A program made the translations under genes and the position numbers. The notes beneath the pieces were generated by a model. That model did no database searches. It had not been told where the DNA came from and worked only from the letters and a program-made list of their open reading frames with translations. This document shows positions 1 through 5,276 of a stretch of DNA of 7,454 bases, in pieces; the first letter of the stretch is position 1; every line of letters begins with the position of its first letter. Source of the DNA: DAIRET01 sp036795455 (GTDB lineage Bacteria; Bacteroidota; Ignavibacteria; Ignavibacteriales; Ignavibacteriaceae); the NCBI GenBank assembly GCA_036795455.1, contig DAIRET010000149.1, positions 1 through 7,454 on the forward strand, in the 5' to 3' direction.

Positions 1-37
1 CAACAAGTCTTCCTATGATGTTAATATCGAATTTTAG
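1..37 (+). CDS. Possible C-terminal end of an outer-membrane beta-barrel protein (partial)
   Basis: From base 2 the plus strand reads eleven codons ending in the residues Tyr-Asp-Val-Asn-Ile-Glu-Phe and then TAG. Alternating polar and hydrophobic residues finishing in a C-terminal phenylalanine are the known signature of the last strand of outer-membrane beta-barrels, the segment recognised by BamA. If real, this gene converges on the alkaline phosphatase gene. The evidence is only eleven residues. The same bases also read open on the minus strand from an ATG at 46, without a Shine-Dalgarno site, so the strand is not certain. Confidence 0.3.
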   Translation, partial: NKSSYDVNIEF

Positions 38-87
38 ATTTAACATGAGAAATTAAAAAACACGGTTAAAACTTAATGAAGTAACGG

Positions 88-138
88 AAAAAAAGAAAGG
101 ACATTGTTAAAGCCCGGTTAAGAGCCTAACAATGTCCT
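88..138 (-). terminator. Intrinsic terminator of the alkaline phosphatase gene
   Basis: The arms 98-109 and 127-138 form a perfect 12-bp inverted repeat around a 17-base loop. Read on the minus strand, the stem is followed at once by a T-rich run (complement of 88-97, TTCTTTTTTT). The stem begins 11 bases past the phoA stop codon. On the plus strand no T-run follows, so it acts as a one-way terminator for the minus-strand gene. Confidence 0.85.
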
Positions 139-148
139 AAGAGGAAAA

Positions 149-1243
149 TTAGGGAGTGTCCCACCTGAAGTTAGGATCAAATAAATTAATCATTTTTCGA
201 CCGATCATATTGTTTTCATAAACTCCTTTGAAAGTGTCTTCTCCCTGTCCGAAAGCAAAAACCCCAACCATTTCTGCCGAATGACCTTTAGTTGTAAAAC
301 TAAATTTTAAATCTTCACCACCCCTTTTTCCACCGGTGATAGCCATTCCGCCTGTTTCGTGGTCGGCTGTAACAACCAGTAATGAATTACCGTCATCTTT
401 TACAAATTGATACGCATAGTCAACAGCTTCAGCAAAGTCGTTGAGCTCGGACAATAAATAATCGCTTTGATGATTATGTCCTGCCCAGTCAATCTGTGAA
501 CCTTCGACCATCAATACAAAACCGTTTTCGTTTTTACTTAAATTCTTTATGGCGGAAGCAACAAGTTCTTTCAATGAATAAGAACGCTCTGCAGCCGGTT
601 TTAATGCATCGAATTCGAGTAGCGCAATAATTTTTTCCGAATCAACATTTTTCAATGCATTGAAATCGGAGATAGTTGTATACCCTTTTGCACTAAGTTC
701 GGCTATTAAATCTTTCTCATCATCTCTTACCCCACCTTTCGATAATGGAGTAAAGAATTTTGTTCCGCCGCCGATAGCAACGTCAACTTCCGTTTTAACA
801 AGTTGATTAGCAATCACTTTCTCTTCGCTTCTGTTCATTACGTTTGCATAAAACGCTGCCGGGGTTGCGTGAGTGATTGTACTGGTTACAGCAAGTCCCG
901 TAGATTTCCCGAGTGATTTTGCCACAGTAAAAACTGAATGATAATCATTTTCCGCGGTGGCTTTAGCAATAGCTTTATTAGGTACTTTATAACCGGTAGA
1001 GATTGCTGTTCCACCTGCACCTGAATCCGTTATTAAATTATCCAATGACCTTGTAATTGATAATCCTATTGATTTGAATTTGAAAAACGGGCTTGATGAA
1101 TCGGTTAAAACCGAGGTGCTAACGTAGTTCAATCCCATCCCATCCCCAATCATAATAATAATGTTTTTCGGTTTATCAGAAGAAAAAACAAAAGATGAAC
1201 CGAAGAAAAATAAAACGAATAAAAAAGAAATAGCTCTTTTCAT
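149..1243 (-). CDS. phoA: Alkaline phosphatase, secreted (PhoA family)
   Basis: This 364-residue enzyme hydrolyses phosphomonoesters outside the cytoplasm, releasing inorganic phosphate. Residues 1-22 form a Sec signal peptide (Lys-Arg, then a Phe/Leu-rich core); there is no lipobox cysteine. The full metal and catalytic set of the family is visible: Asp34 in IGDG, nucleophile Ser74 in TDSGAGGTA, Thr127, substrate-binding Arg138, Glu247, Asp252, His256, Asp294-His295 and His321. Compared with E. coli PhoA numbering, Asp153 is replaced by His125 and Lys328 by Trp253, the pair found in mammalian and several other bacterial enzymes. The protein is about 100 residues shorter than E. coli PhoA, as in compact bacterial forms. 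The ATG is favoured because the signal peptide starts there; the ribosome site is weak (GAG about 6 bases upstream). The gene lies downstream of ilvE with an intrinsic terminator between them. The assignment is firm; regulation by phosphate is only an inference from the family. Confidence 0.95.
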   Translation of the reverse strand: MKRAISFLFVLFFFGSSFVFSSDKPKNIIIMIGDGMGLNYVSTSVLTDSSSPFFKFKSIGLSITRSLDNLITDSGAGGTAISTGYKVPNKAIAKATAENDYHSVFTVAKSLGKSTGLAVTSTITHATPAAFYANVMNRSEEKVIANQLVKTEVDVAIGGGTKFFTPLSKGGVRDDEKDLIAELSAKGYTTISDFNALKNVDSEKIIALLEFDALKPAAERSYSLKELVASAIKNLSKNENGFVLMVEGSQIDWAGHNHQSDYLLSELNDFAEAVDYAYQFVKDDGNSLLVVTADHETGGMAITGGKRGGEDLKFSFTTKGHSAEMVGVFAFGQGEDTFKGVYENNMIGRKMINLFDPNFRWDTP

Positions 1244-1263
1244 ATTAACTCATTGATTTAGTG

Positions 1264-1298
1264 AAAAAAAATAAACTCTTCCCGCGAGGGAAGAGTTT
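1264..1298 (-). terminator. Intrinsic terminator between ilvE and phoA
   Basis: Arms 1273-1283 and 1288-1298 are a perfect 11-bp inverted repeat with a 4-base loop. On the minus strand the stem is followed by ATTTTTTTT (complement of 1264-1272). This is a textbook terminator, 65 bases beyond the ilvE stop codon. It ends only 20 bases before the phoA start codon, leaving almost no room for a separate phoA promoter downstream of it. Confidence 0.92.
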
Positions 1299-1313
1299 GA
1301 AATTACTGTGTGC

Positions 1314-1341
1314 AATTTACTGAAGAAAAAGAATGTGGCAA
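1314..1341 (-). promoter_or_regulatory. Possible phoA promoter, upstream of the terminator
   Basis: On the minus strand TTGCCA (1336-1341, five of six to the -35 consensus) and TAAATT (1314-1319, four of six to the -10 consensus) are 16 bases apart. The same bases also fit the Bacteroidota-style pair TTTG and TAnnTTG with a 19-base spacer. If used, transcription would start near 1307, just before the terminator stem, so the hairpin would form the very 5' end of the phoA transcript. It is supported only by motif similarity. Confidence 0.35.
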
Positions 1342-1363
1342 AGATTTTATTATTAAGAAAAAA

Positions 1364-2446
1364 TTAAACCGTTACTTTTGCTTCAACCGGTACAAGCCAG
1401 CCATGCCTATCGGGAATCTTACCTCTTTGAATAGAAGTAATTTCGTTAAATAAGCGGACGTCCAGTTCACCGGGCTGCATATCGTTTATTCTTATTTCTT
1501 TATTTTTGTACTTAAGAATTCCGACAGATGAAATTACTGCCGCAGTACCGGTACCGAAAATTCCTTTTAAAGCATTTTTATCGTGTGCTTCAAAGGCTTC
1601 ATCAATTGAAATAAGTCTTTCGGAATGATTGATACCCCATTCTTTTAATAGTTCAAGAACCGAAGCTCTTGTAATCCCTCGGAGTATTCCTCCCGTAAGT
1701 TTTGGAGTAACGACTTCATCTTTAAGCGTAACAAAAATATTCATTGTCCCAACTTCTTCGATATACTTTAGTTCAACAGCGTCAAGCCATAAAACCTGAG
1801 TATAACCGAGTTTTTTTGCGGCTTCCGTTGCAAGTAAACTTGCCGCGTAATTAGCCGGGGTTTTACACTCACCAAGTCCTTTTCTTATAGCACGGACGTA
1901 TTCATCCTGCACTAAAATTTTAACAGGTTTGAATCCTTCCGGGTAATAAGCACCTACCGGTGAAAGTAAGATAATGAATTTGTAGGTTGCAGATGGTTTA
2001 ACTCCGAGTACAGGGTCTATTCCAAAAATAAAGGGACGAATATAAAGAGATTCTTCTTCGCTATATGGAACCCAGTCTTTATCAATTGCGACAAGTTCTT
2101 TCAGAACTTCCACAGCAAAGTTTACATCTATTTGTGGCATACACAATCTGCGTGAAGATGCATTTAAACGATTAAAATGTCTATCCGGTCTGAATAATAC
2201 AATTTCATTGGAGACAGTTCTAAAAGCTTTCATTCCTTCAAATGCAGATTGTCCGTAATGAATGAACATAGTTGCAGGGTGAAAAGAAAGCGTATCCAGC
2301 GGTTTTATTGAACAGTTGTGCCATCCTTCTTTTTCATTGTAATCCATTTCAAAAACATGGTCGGTAAAGTGTTGACCGAAACCAGGGTTTTTAGGAATTA
2401 CAACTTTAGATTCACGTTTTTTTATTTTATAACTAACATTTTGCAT
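1364..2446 (-). CDS. ilvE: Branched-chain amino acid aminotransferase
   Basis: This 360-residue cytoplasmic PLP enzyme interconverts leucine, isoleucine and valine with their 2-oxo acids, using glutamate/2-oxoglutarate. It belongs to fold-type IV and resembles the longer class that includes mitochondrial BCAT, not the roughly 310-residue E. coli IlvE. Visible signatures are YGQSAFEGMKAFR (64-76), the IRP segment at 136-138, the Schiff-base lysine Lys195 in GECKTPANYA, EVGTMNIF (231-238) and the phosphate-binding GTGTAA (298-303). The redox CxxC motif of mammalian BCATs is not seen. A good Shine-Dalgarno site (GGAG, about 7 bases before the ATG) fixes the start. The length is complete for the family. 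Upstream is a 303-base non-coding region and downstream a strong terminator, so the gene is probably transcribed alone; no ilv or leu genes sit beside it. A T-box or leader peptide was looked for and not found. Confidence 0.95.
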   Translation of the reverse strand: MQNVSYKIKKRESKVVIPKNPGFGQHFTDHVFEMDYNEKEGWHNCSIKPLDTLSFHPATMFIHYGQSAFEGMKAFRTVSNEIVLFRPDRHFNRLNASSRRLCMPQIDVNFAVEVLKELVAIDKDWVPYSEEESLYIRPFIFGIDPVLGVKPSATYKFIILLSPVGAYYPEGFKPVKILVQDEYVRAIRKGLGECKTPANYAASLLATEAAKKLGYTQVLWLDAVELKYIEEVGTMNIFVTLKDEVVTPKLTGGILRGITRASVLELLKEWGINHSERLISIDEAFEAHDKNALKGIFGTGTAAVISSVGILKYKNKEIRINDMQPGELDVRLFNEITSIQRGKIPDRHGWLVPVEAKVTV

Positions 2447-2749
2447 TTTGCTTCTCCGTTTGTTGTTAAAATATTGAGAAGATGTACCACTATTTAAGAA
2501 ATATTTCTGAAACTAAAAAGCAAAAAAGCAATTTTTTCAAGTATTGTATGATTTATTGGAATTCACGCGATTTCCCCCCTTTTTACTAAAAAAATGAATT
2601 ATAAGACACCCCTAAAAAAAACGTTTTTCTAATGAATCGGCAACATTAACTCAATAATAATTACATGACACCGTTTATCCACATTTTTTACACTTTTTCT
2701 TGTTAGGAAATATATATCGGGATTAACTTGGAAACCTTTTTGTTTACTG
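2447..2749. other. 303-base non-coding region upstream of ilvE
   Basis: This very AT-rich gap contains no credible gene. It should hold the 3' end of the peroxidase transcript and the ilvE promoter and leader. A perfect TATAAT lies on the minus strand at 2598-2603, but no good -35 hexamer precedes it; from there the ilvE leader would be about 145 bases. A second candidate nearer the gene is TTGAAA with TTTAGT, 17 bases apart, roughly over 2510-2540. Other visible items are the palindrome AAAAACGTTTTT near 2617-2628, a run of six C at about 2574-2579, a palindrome GAAATATTTC and one TTATCCACA 9-mer at 2675-2683. No intrinsic terminator for the peroxidase gene is evident. Confidence 0.5.
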
Positions 2750-3349
2750 TTATTTCTGTAATTCCTCTTCCAATACAGTGATTAATATCTCACTCAGAGG
2801 ATCAACGTTACTTTTGAGCCTTTTTACAATATTGCCTTCGCGGTCAACTATAAACTTCTCGAAGTTCCATCCAATATCGCTCTTTCCTGTTACAGGGTTA
2901 TCGGTCAGAAAAGCGTACAATGGTTCTTTATCATCGCCAAGTACTTTAACTTTATCGAACAATTGAAAAGAGACATCAAATTTCGATGAGCAGAATTCTT
3001 TTATTTCTTCATTCGTACCAGGTTCCTGGTTACCGAAATCGTTACATGGAAAAGCTAAAATTTCAAATCCCCTCTCTTTGTATTTCCGGTAAATTTCCTC
3101 TAAACCGTTATACTGTTTAGTAAATCCGCATCGGCTTGCCACATTTACAATAAGCAAAACTTTCCCTTTATAATCGGAAAGTTGAATCTCTTTTCCATCA
3201 ATATCTTTGACAGAAAAATTATAAATCGATTTATTCACTTCATCATCTCCTTTGGTTTGTTGAATTGAGATATTGTTCATATTTAAGAAACCGTAGCTTA
3301 AAAAGCCAAAAAGCAATAGAACGGGGAGAGAAAAGAAAAACTGTTTCAT
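2750..3349 (-). CDS. Exported glutathione peroxidase-family thiol peroxidase
   Basis: This 199-residue protein reduces hydrogen peroxide and organic hydroperoxides through a thioredoxin fold. Most non-animal members use thioredoxin and not glutathione. The family signatures NVASRCGFT (69-77) and FPCNDFGNQEPG (100-111) are present. The catalytic tetrad is Cys74, Gln108, Trp161 and Asn162. Cys120, in the helix after that motif, matches the resolving cysteine of thioredoxin-dependent members; Cys102 is a third cysteine. The peroxidatic residue is Cys, not Sec. Residues 1-22 are a hydrophobic signal peptide or anchor followed by a polar linker to about residue 42, placing the catalytic domain in the periplasm, which is less usual than the cytoplasmic form. 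GAGG five bases before the ATG supports the start. It stands alone, 174 bases after the STAS-like gene, whose terminator lies between. An exported reductant partner is not visible here. Confidence 0.93.
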   Translation of the reverse strand: MKQFFFSLPVLLLFGFLSYGFLNMNNISIQQTKGDDEVNKSIYNFSVKDIDGKEIQLSDYKGKVLLIVNVASRCGFTKQYNGLEEIYRKYKERGFEILAFPCNDFGNQEPGTNEEIKEFCSSKFDVSFQLFDKVKVLGDDKEPLYAFLTDNPVTGKSDIGWNFEKFIVDREGNIVKRLKSNVDPLSEILITVLEEELQK

Positions 3350-3373
3350 AAAAACCTCAAGTATTAATTTAAA

Positions 3374-3404
3374 GTATAATTCACAGGATGGGTAGAAAGT
3401 TCAA
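3374..3404 (-). promoter_or_regulatory. Possible promoter of the thiol peroxidase gene
   Basis: On the minus strand TTGAAC (3399-3404) is followed after 19 bases by TTATAC (3374-3379), with TATACT one base further. The spacing is longer than ideal. The site lies between the upstream terminator and the start codon, where a promoter is expected. The call rests on position and approximate motif match only. Confidence 0.3.
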
Positions 3405-3460
3405 AAAGAGGACATAACGGCTGGTAGTGATAGAATTAAATTGAGAGATTTTAGACGTAA

Positions 3461-3488
3461 ACCAAAAGGGCGGATAATAAATCCGCCC
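3461..3488 (-). terminator. Intrinsic terminator of the STAS-like gene
   Basis: Arms 3468-3475 and 3481-3488 (GGGCGGAT and ATCCGCCC) form a perfect, G+C-rich 8-bp stem with a 5-base loop. On the minus strand TTTTGGT follows. It lies 35 bases past the stop codon of the STAS-like gene. The stem stands out strongly from the AT-rich surroundings; the T-run is short. Confidence 0.78.
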
Positions 3489-3523
3489 CGTAATATTGGT
3501 TCATTCATCTTTAAGGAAAATAA

Positions 3524-3919
3524 TCATTGTTTTTCTAACCACGCCATTGCGTCTTCCGGCGTTGTAAAGGTTTTTACAGTTAATCCGTGCGAATTATAAT
3601 GGTCGATAATCTTTTTCATTGAGAGTTGTCCGGTTACTTTTTCCGGCATAACAAGAGCCCAGTATTTCCATCCGGCTTTAAACAAGCGTCCTTCCCAGTT
3701 TTCCTGAGCCCAGACAATATCATCCTGTTTTAAAGCGTTGTTTCCGCGGTCATCCGATAACCATTTTGTACATCCGTATTTTACAAAAGCATCCCCTGCA
3801 TCAAGAAATGCTTTTTTAAAAACTTCACCGTAAACAAATTTATGAAATTGATGATGAACGATTTTCTTTTCCGGGTATACCATTACCGTTACACTATCAT
3901 TATCCACTACTTTTATCAT
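3524..3919 (-). CDS. SpoIIAA/STAS-like domain protein of unknown role
   Basis: This 131-residue soluble protein has no signal peptide or membrane segment. It resembles short single-domain proteins annotated as STAS/SEC14 or SpoIIAA-like and common in Bacteroidota and relatives. Recognisable family features are a beta-rich start (about 9-30), a helix carrying GDAFVKYGCTKWLSDDRG (42-59), the acidic helix with WAQENW (70-75), a hydrophobic strand WKYWALVMPE (83-92) and a final helix ending in WLEK. STAS domains often bind partner proteins or ligands, but no substrate or partner is known to me for this group, and I see no metal or nucleophile motif. A Shine-Dalgarno-like AAAGGG about 9 bases upstream supports the ATG. 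The gene has its own upstream -10-like box and downstream terminator, so it is probably transcribed alone between pta and the peroxidase gene. Family membership is from recognition of the pattern, not from a search. Confidence 0.75.
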   Translation of the reverse strand: MIKVVDNDSVTVMVYPEKKIVHHQFHKFVYGEVFKKAFLDAGDAFVKYGCTKWLSDDRGNNALKQDDIVWAQENWEGRLFKAGWKYWALVMPEKVTGQLSMKKIIDHYNSHGLTVKTFTTPEDAMAWLEKQ

Positions 3920-3988
3920 TTTGAGAACCCTTTCTTTGAGGAATTTTGTTTTTTTTAAGTGATTGATTATTTATAGAATTATCGAATA

Positions 3989-4000
3989 TTTTCCGGAAAA
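3989..4000. repeat. Perfect 12-bp palindrome in the leader of the STAS-like gene
   Basis: TTTTCCGGAAAA is a perfect palindrome 70 bases upstream of the STAS-like start codon and just downstream of the TATAAT at 4031-4036. It could be an operator half-site pair or chance in AT-rich DNA. Two similar stretches flank it on the minus strand, ATAATTCTTTATAAA and ATAATTCTATAAAT, making the leader locally repetitive. Confidence 0.4.
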
Positions 4001-4030
4001 CTTTAGAGCTGCGGACTGTTTTTATAAAGA

Positions 4031-4036
4031 ATTATA
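4031..4036 (-). promoter_or_regulatory. Candidate -10 box for the STAS-like gene
   Basis: A perfect TATAAT lies on the minus strand in the gap between pta and the STAS-like gene. No strong -35 match is found 16-18 bases upstream (the 17-base position gives ACTTTC; TTTACT is 20 bases away). It would give a leader of about 105 bases. Confidence 0.35.
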
Positions 4037-4082
4037 GGAAGTGCCGGGAGGAGGAAAGTAAAAAACTGTTTTATATAATTTA

Positions 4083-4130
4083 GCGGCAGAGGGGAGAGGG
4101 TTCTTTATGATATAAACTCCCTTCTGCCGC
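4083..4130 (-). terminator. Long inverted repeat downstream of pta, probable terminator or 3' stem
   Basis: Arms 4083-4096 and 4117-4130 pair over 14 positions around a 20-base loop. There is one imperfect position (4091 with 4122), which is a G-T wobble in plus-strand RNA and an A-C mismatch in minus-strand RNA. The stem is G+C-rich and begins about 32 bases after the pta stop codon. On the minus strand it is followed by TAAATTATATAAAAC, with a T6 run only 16 bases later, so it is not a classical terminator. A smaller stem (4144-4148 with 4156-4160) followed by GGTTTT abuts the pta stop. Confidence 0.5.
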
Positions 4131-4161
4131 AAAATCGCAAAACCTTTCTGCCTGGGAAAGA

Positions 4162-5148
4162 CTATGCCATTAATGATGCAATTGCAGCAGTATTTACTAT
4201 ATCGTCCACGCTGCAACCGCGGCTAAGATCGAAAAATGGTTTCTGTAAACCCTGACTAACAGGTCCAACTGCTTCTGCATTCCCGAGTCTTTGTGCTATT
4301 TTATAACCTATATTACCGGCTTGCAAATCGGGGAAAACAAGAACATTAGCTCTTCCGGCAACTTTACTACCGGGAGCTTTTTTCTTCCCAATGGATTCAA
4401 CAATTGCTGCGTCAAATTGAAGTTCGCCGTCAATTGCAAGATCGGGGCGTTTTTCCTGTGCAATTTGTGTGGCTTTTCTCACCTTATCAATAAGTTCATG
4501 CTCCGCACTTCCTTTTGTAGAGAAGGAAAGCATTGCAACGTAAGGTTCTTCACCGGTAAGTTTTTGATGATTAATTGCCGTAGAAATTGCAATGTCTGCT
4601 AATTGGTTTGCATCTGGGTTCGGATTTACTGCACAATCTGCGAAGCTGTAAACCTGGTCCGGGAATACCATTAAAAAGAAACTTGATACAATAGAAATTC
4701 CTTCAGCCATTCCGACGCACTGAATAGATGCCCGAAGTACGTCCGCTGTAGTTGCAACCGAGCCGGAAACACTTCCGTCAGCCATTCCTTCTTTAACCAT
4801 CATTGCAGCAAAGAATATGTCTCTTTTAATTGTATCACGGGCTTGCTCTATTGAGATTTCTTTCCCCTTTTTCTTTCTTGCATTATAAAAAATATTAGCA
4901 AAGTCACTCAATTTTTCAGAGGTTTCGGGGTTGATTATTCTTACACCCTGAAGATCGGCTCCCGCTTTGGAAGCGGCTTCTCTTATTACTGTTTCATTAC
5001 CGATAGTAATAACGGAAGCAATATTGTTTTTTGTTAAAAATTCAGCTGCCTTCAAAACCCTATCGTCATGCGACTCCGGCAAAACAATTGTCCTTTTCTT
5101 TTTGGCGGCTTTTTCTTGTATCTGTTTTAATAATTCTATTTCTGCCAT
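4162..5148 (-). CDS. pta: Phosphate acetyltransferase
   Basis: This 328-residue cytoplasmic enzyme interconverts acetyl-CoA plus phosphate with acetyl-phosphate plus CoA. With acetate kinase it makes ATP from acetyl-CoA or activates acetate. It is the short form without the N-terminal DRTGG/P-loop regions of E. coli Pta. Visible family segments are VLPESHDDRVLKAA (22-35), MADGSVSGSVATTADVLRA (122-140), FADCAVNPNPDANQLA (169-184), FPDLQAGNIGYKIAQRL (272-288) and GPVSQGLQKPFFDLSRGCS (295-313). Arg287, Ser309, Arg310 and Asp316 coincide with active-site residues I recall for the Methanosarcina enzyme, and Cys312 is also conserved. The ATG has GGTG about 7 bases upstream. An acetate kinase gene, often adjacent to pta, is not next to it here; the flanking genes are unrelated. 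The promoter region just upstream carries an inverted repeat. Complete and intact. Confidence 0.95.
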   Translation of the reverse strand: MAEIELLKQIQEKAAKKKRTIVLPESHDDRVLKAAEFLTKNNIASVITIGNETVIREAASKAGADLQGVRIINPETSEKLSDFANIFYNARKKKGKEISIEQARDTIKRDIFFAAMMVKEGMADGSVSGSVATTADVLRASIQCVGMAEGISIVSSFFLMVFPDQVYSFADCAVNPNPDANQLADIAISTAINHQKLTGEEPYVAMLSFSTKGSAEHELIDKVRKATQIAQEKRPDLAIDGELQFDAAIVESIGKKKAPGSKVAGRANVLVFPDLQAGNIGYKIAQRLGNAEAVGPVSQGLQKPFFDLSRGCSVDDIVNTAAIASLMA

Positions 5149-5160
5149 ATTTACACCATA

Positions 5161-5192
5161 TTGATTAAAAATTGTTGTTGAAATTTAATCAA
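5161..5192 (-). promoter_or_regulatory. pta promoter with overlapping inverted repeat
   Basis: On the minus strand TTGATT (5187-5192, four of six to consensus) and TTTAAT (5164-5169, five of six) are exactly 17 bases apart. The same bases belong to a perfect 9-bp inverted repeat, TTGATTAAA (minus-strand reading of 5184-5192) with TTTAATCAA (5161-5169), 14 bases apart. Its two arms therefore sit on the -35 and -10 positions. A start near 5157 would leave a leader of under 10 bases containing the GGTG ribosome site. It could be an operator, or partly chance in AT-rich DNA. Confidence 0.5.
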
Positions 5193-5276
5193 AAAAGAAA
5201 TAGTATGGAATGAATGATGAACTTAAAACGAAATAAATGGGAGAAGACCGGAAAGAATCGGAAAAATCCCGTTTTG

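Noticed and set aside
1..46. Minus-strand gene start at ATG 46
   Set aside because: There is no ribosome site, and only about 40 bases separate it from the phoA terminator T-run, leaving little room for a promoter. It was kept only as an alternative to the plus-strand reading.
2617..2628. AAAAACGTTTTT palindrome followed by T-run as a peroxidase terminator
   Set aside because: The stem would be almost all A-T with no loop, so it is too weak to act as an intrinsic terminator.
2675..2683. TTATCCACA, a perfect match to the DnaA-box 9-mer
   Set aside because: It is a single copy with no cluster of further boxes, no dnaA or dnaN nearby and no origin-like gene order. One match in a 7-kb AT-rich window is not surprising.
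2655..2685. Short minus-strand frame MWINGVM as a possible ilvE leader peptide
   Set aside because: It has no Shine-Dalgarno site, no run of Ile, Leu or Val codons and no terminator hairpin after it, so attenuation is not supported.
4022..4216. 64-codon minus-strand open frame overlapping the end of pta
   Set aside because: It overlaps pta in another frame, spans the inverted repeat downstream and has a composition unlike a protein (Cys-rich start, low-complexity tail).
4291..4602. 103-codon plus-strand open frame inside pta
   Set aside because: It is antisense to conserved pta motifs and has no recognisable domain or ribosome site.
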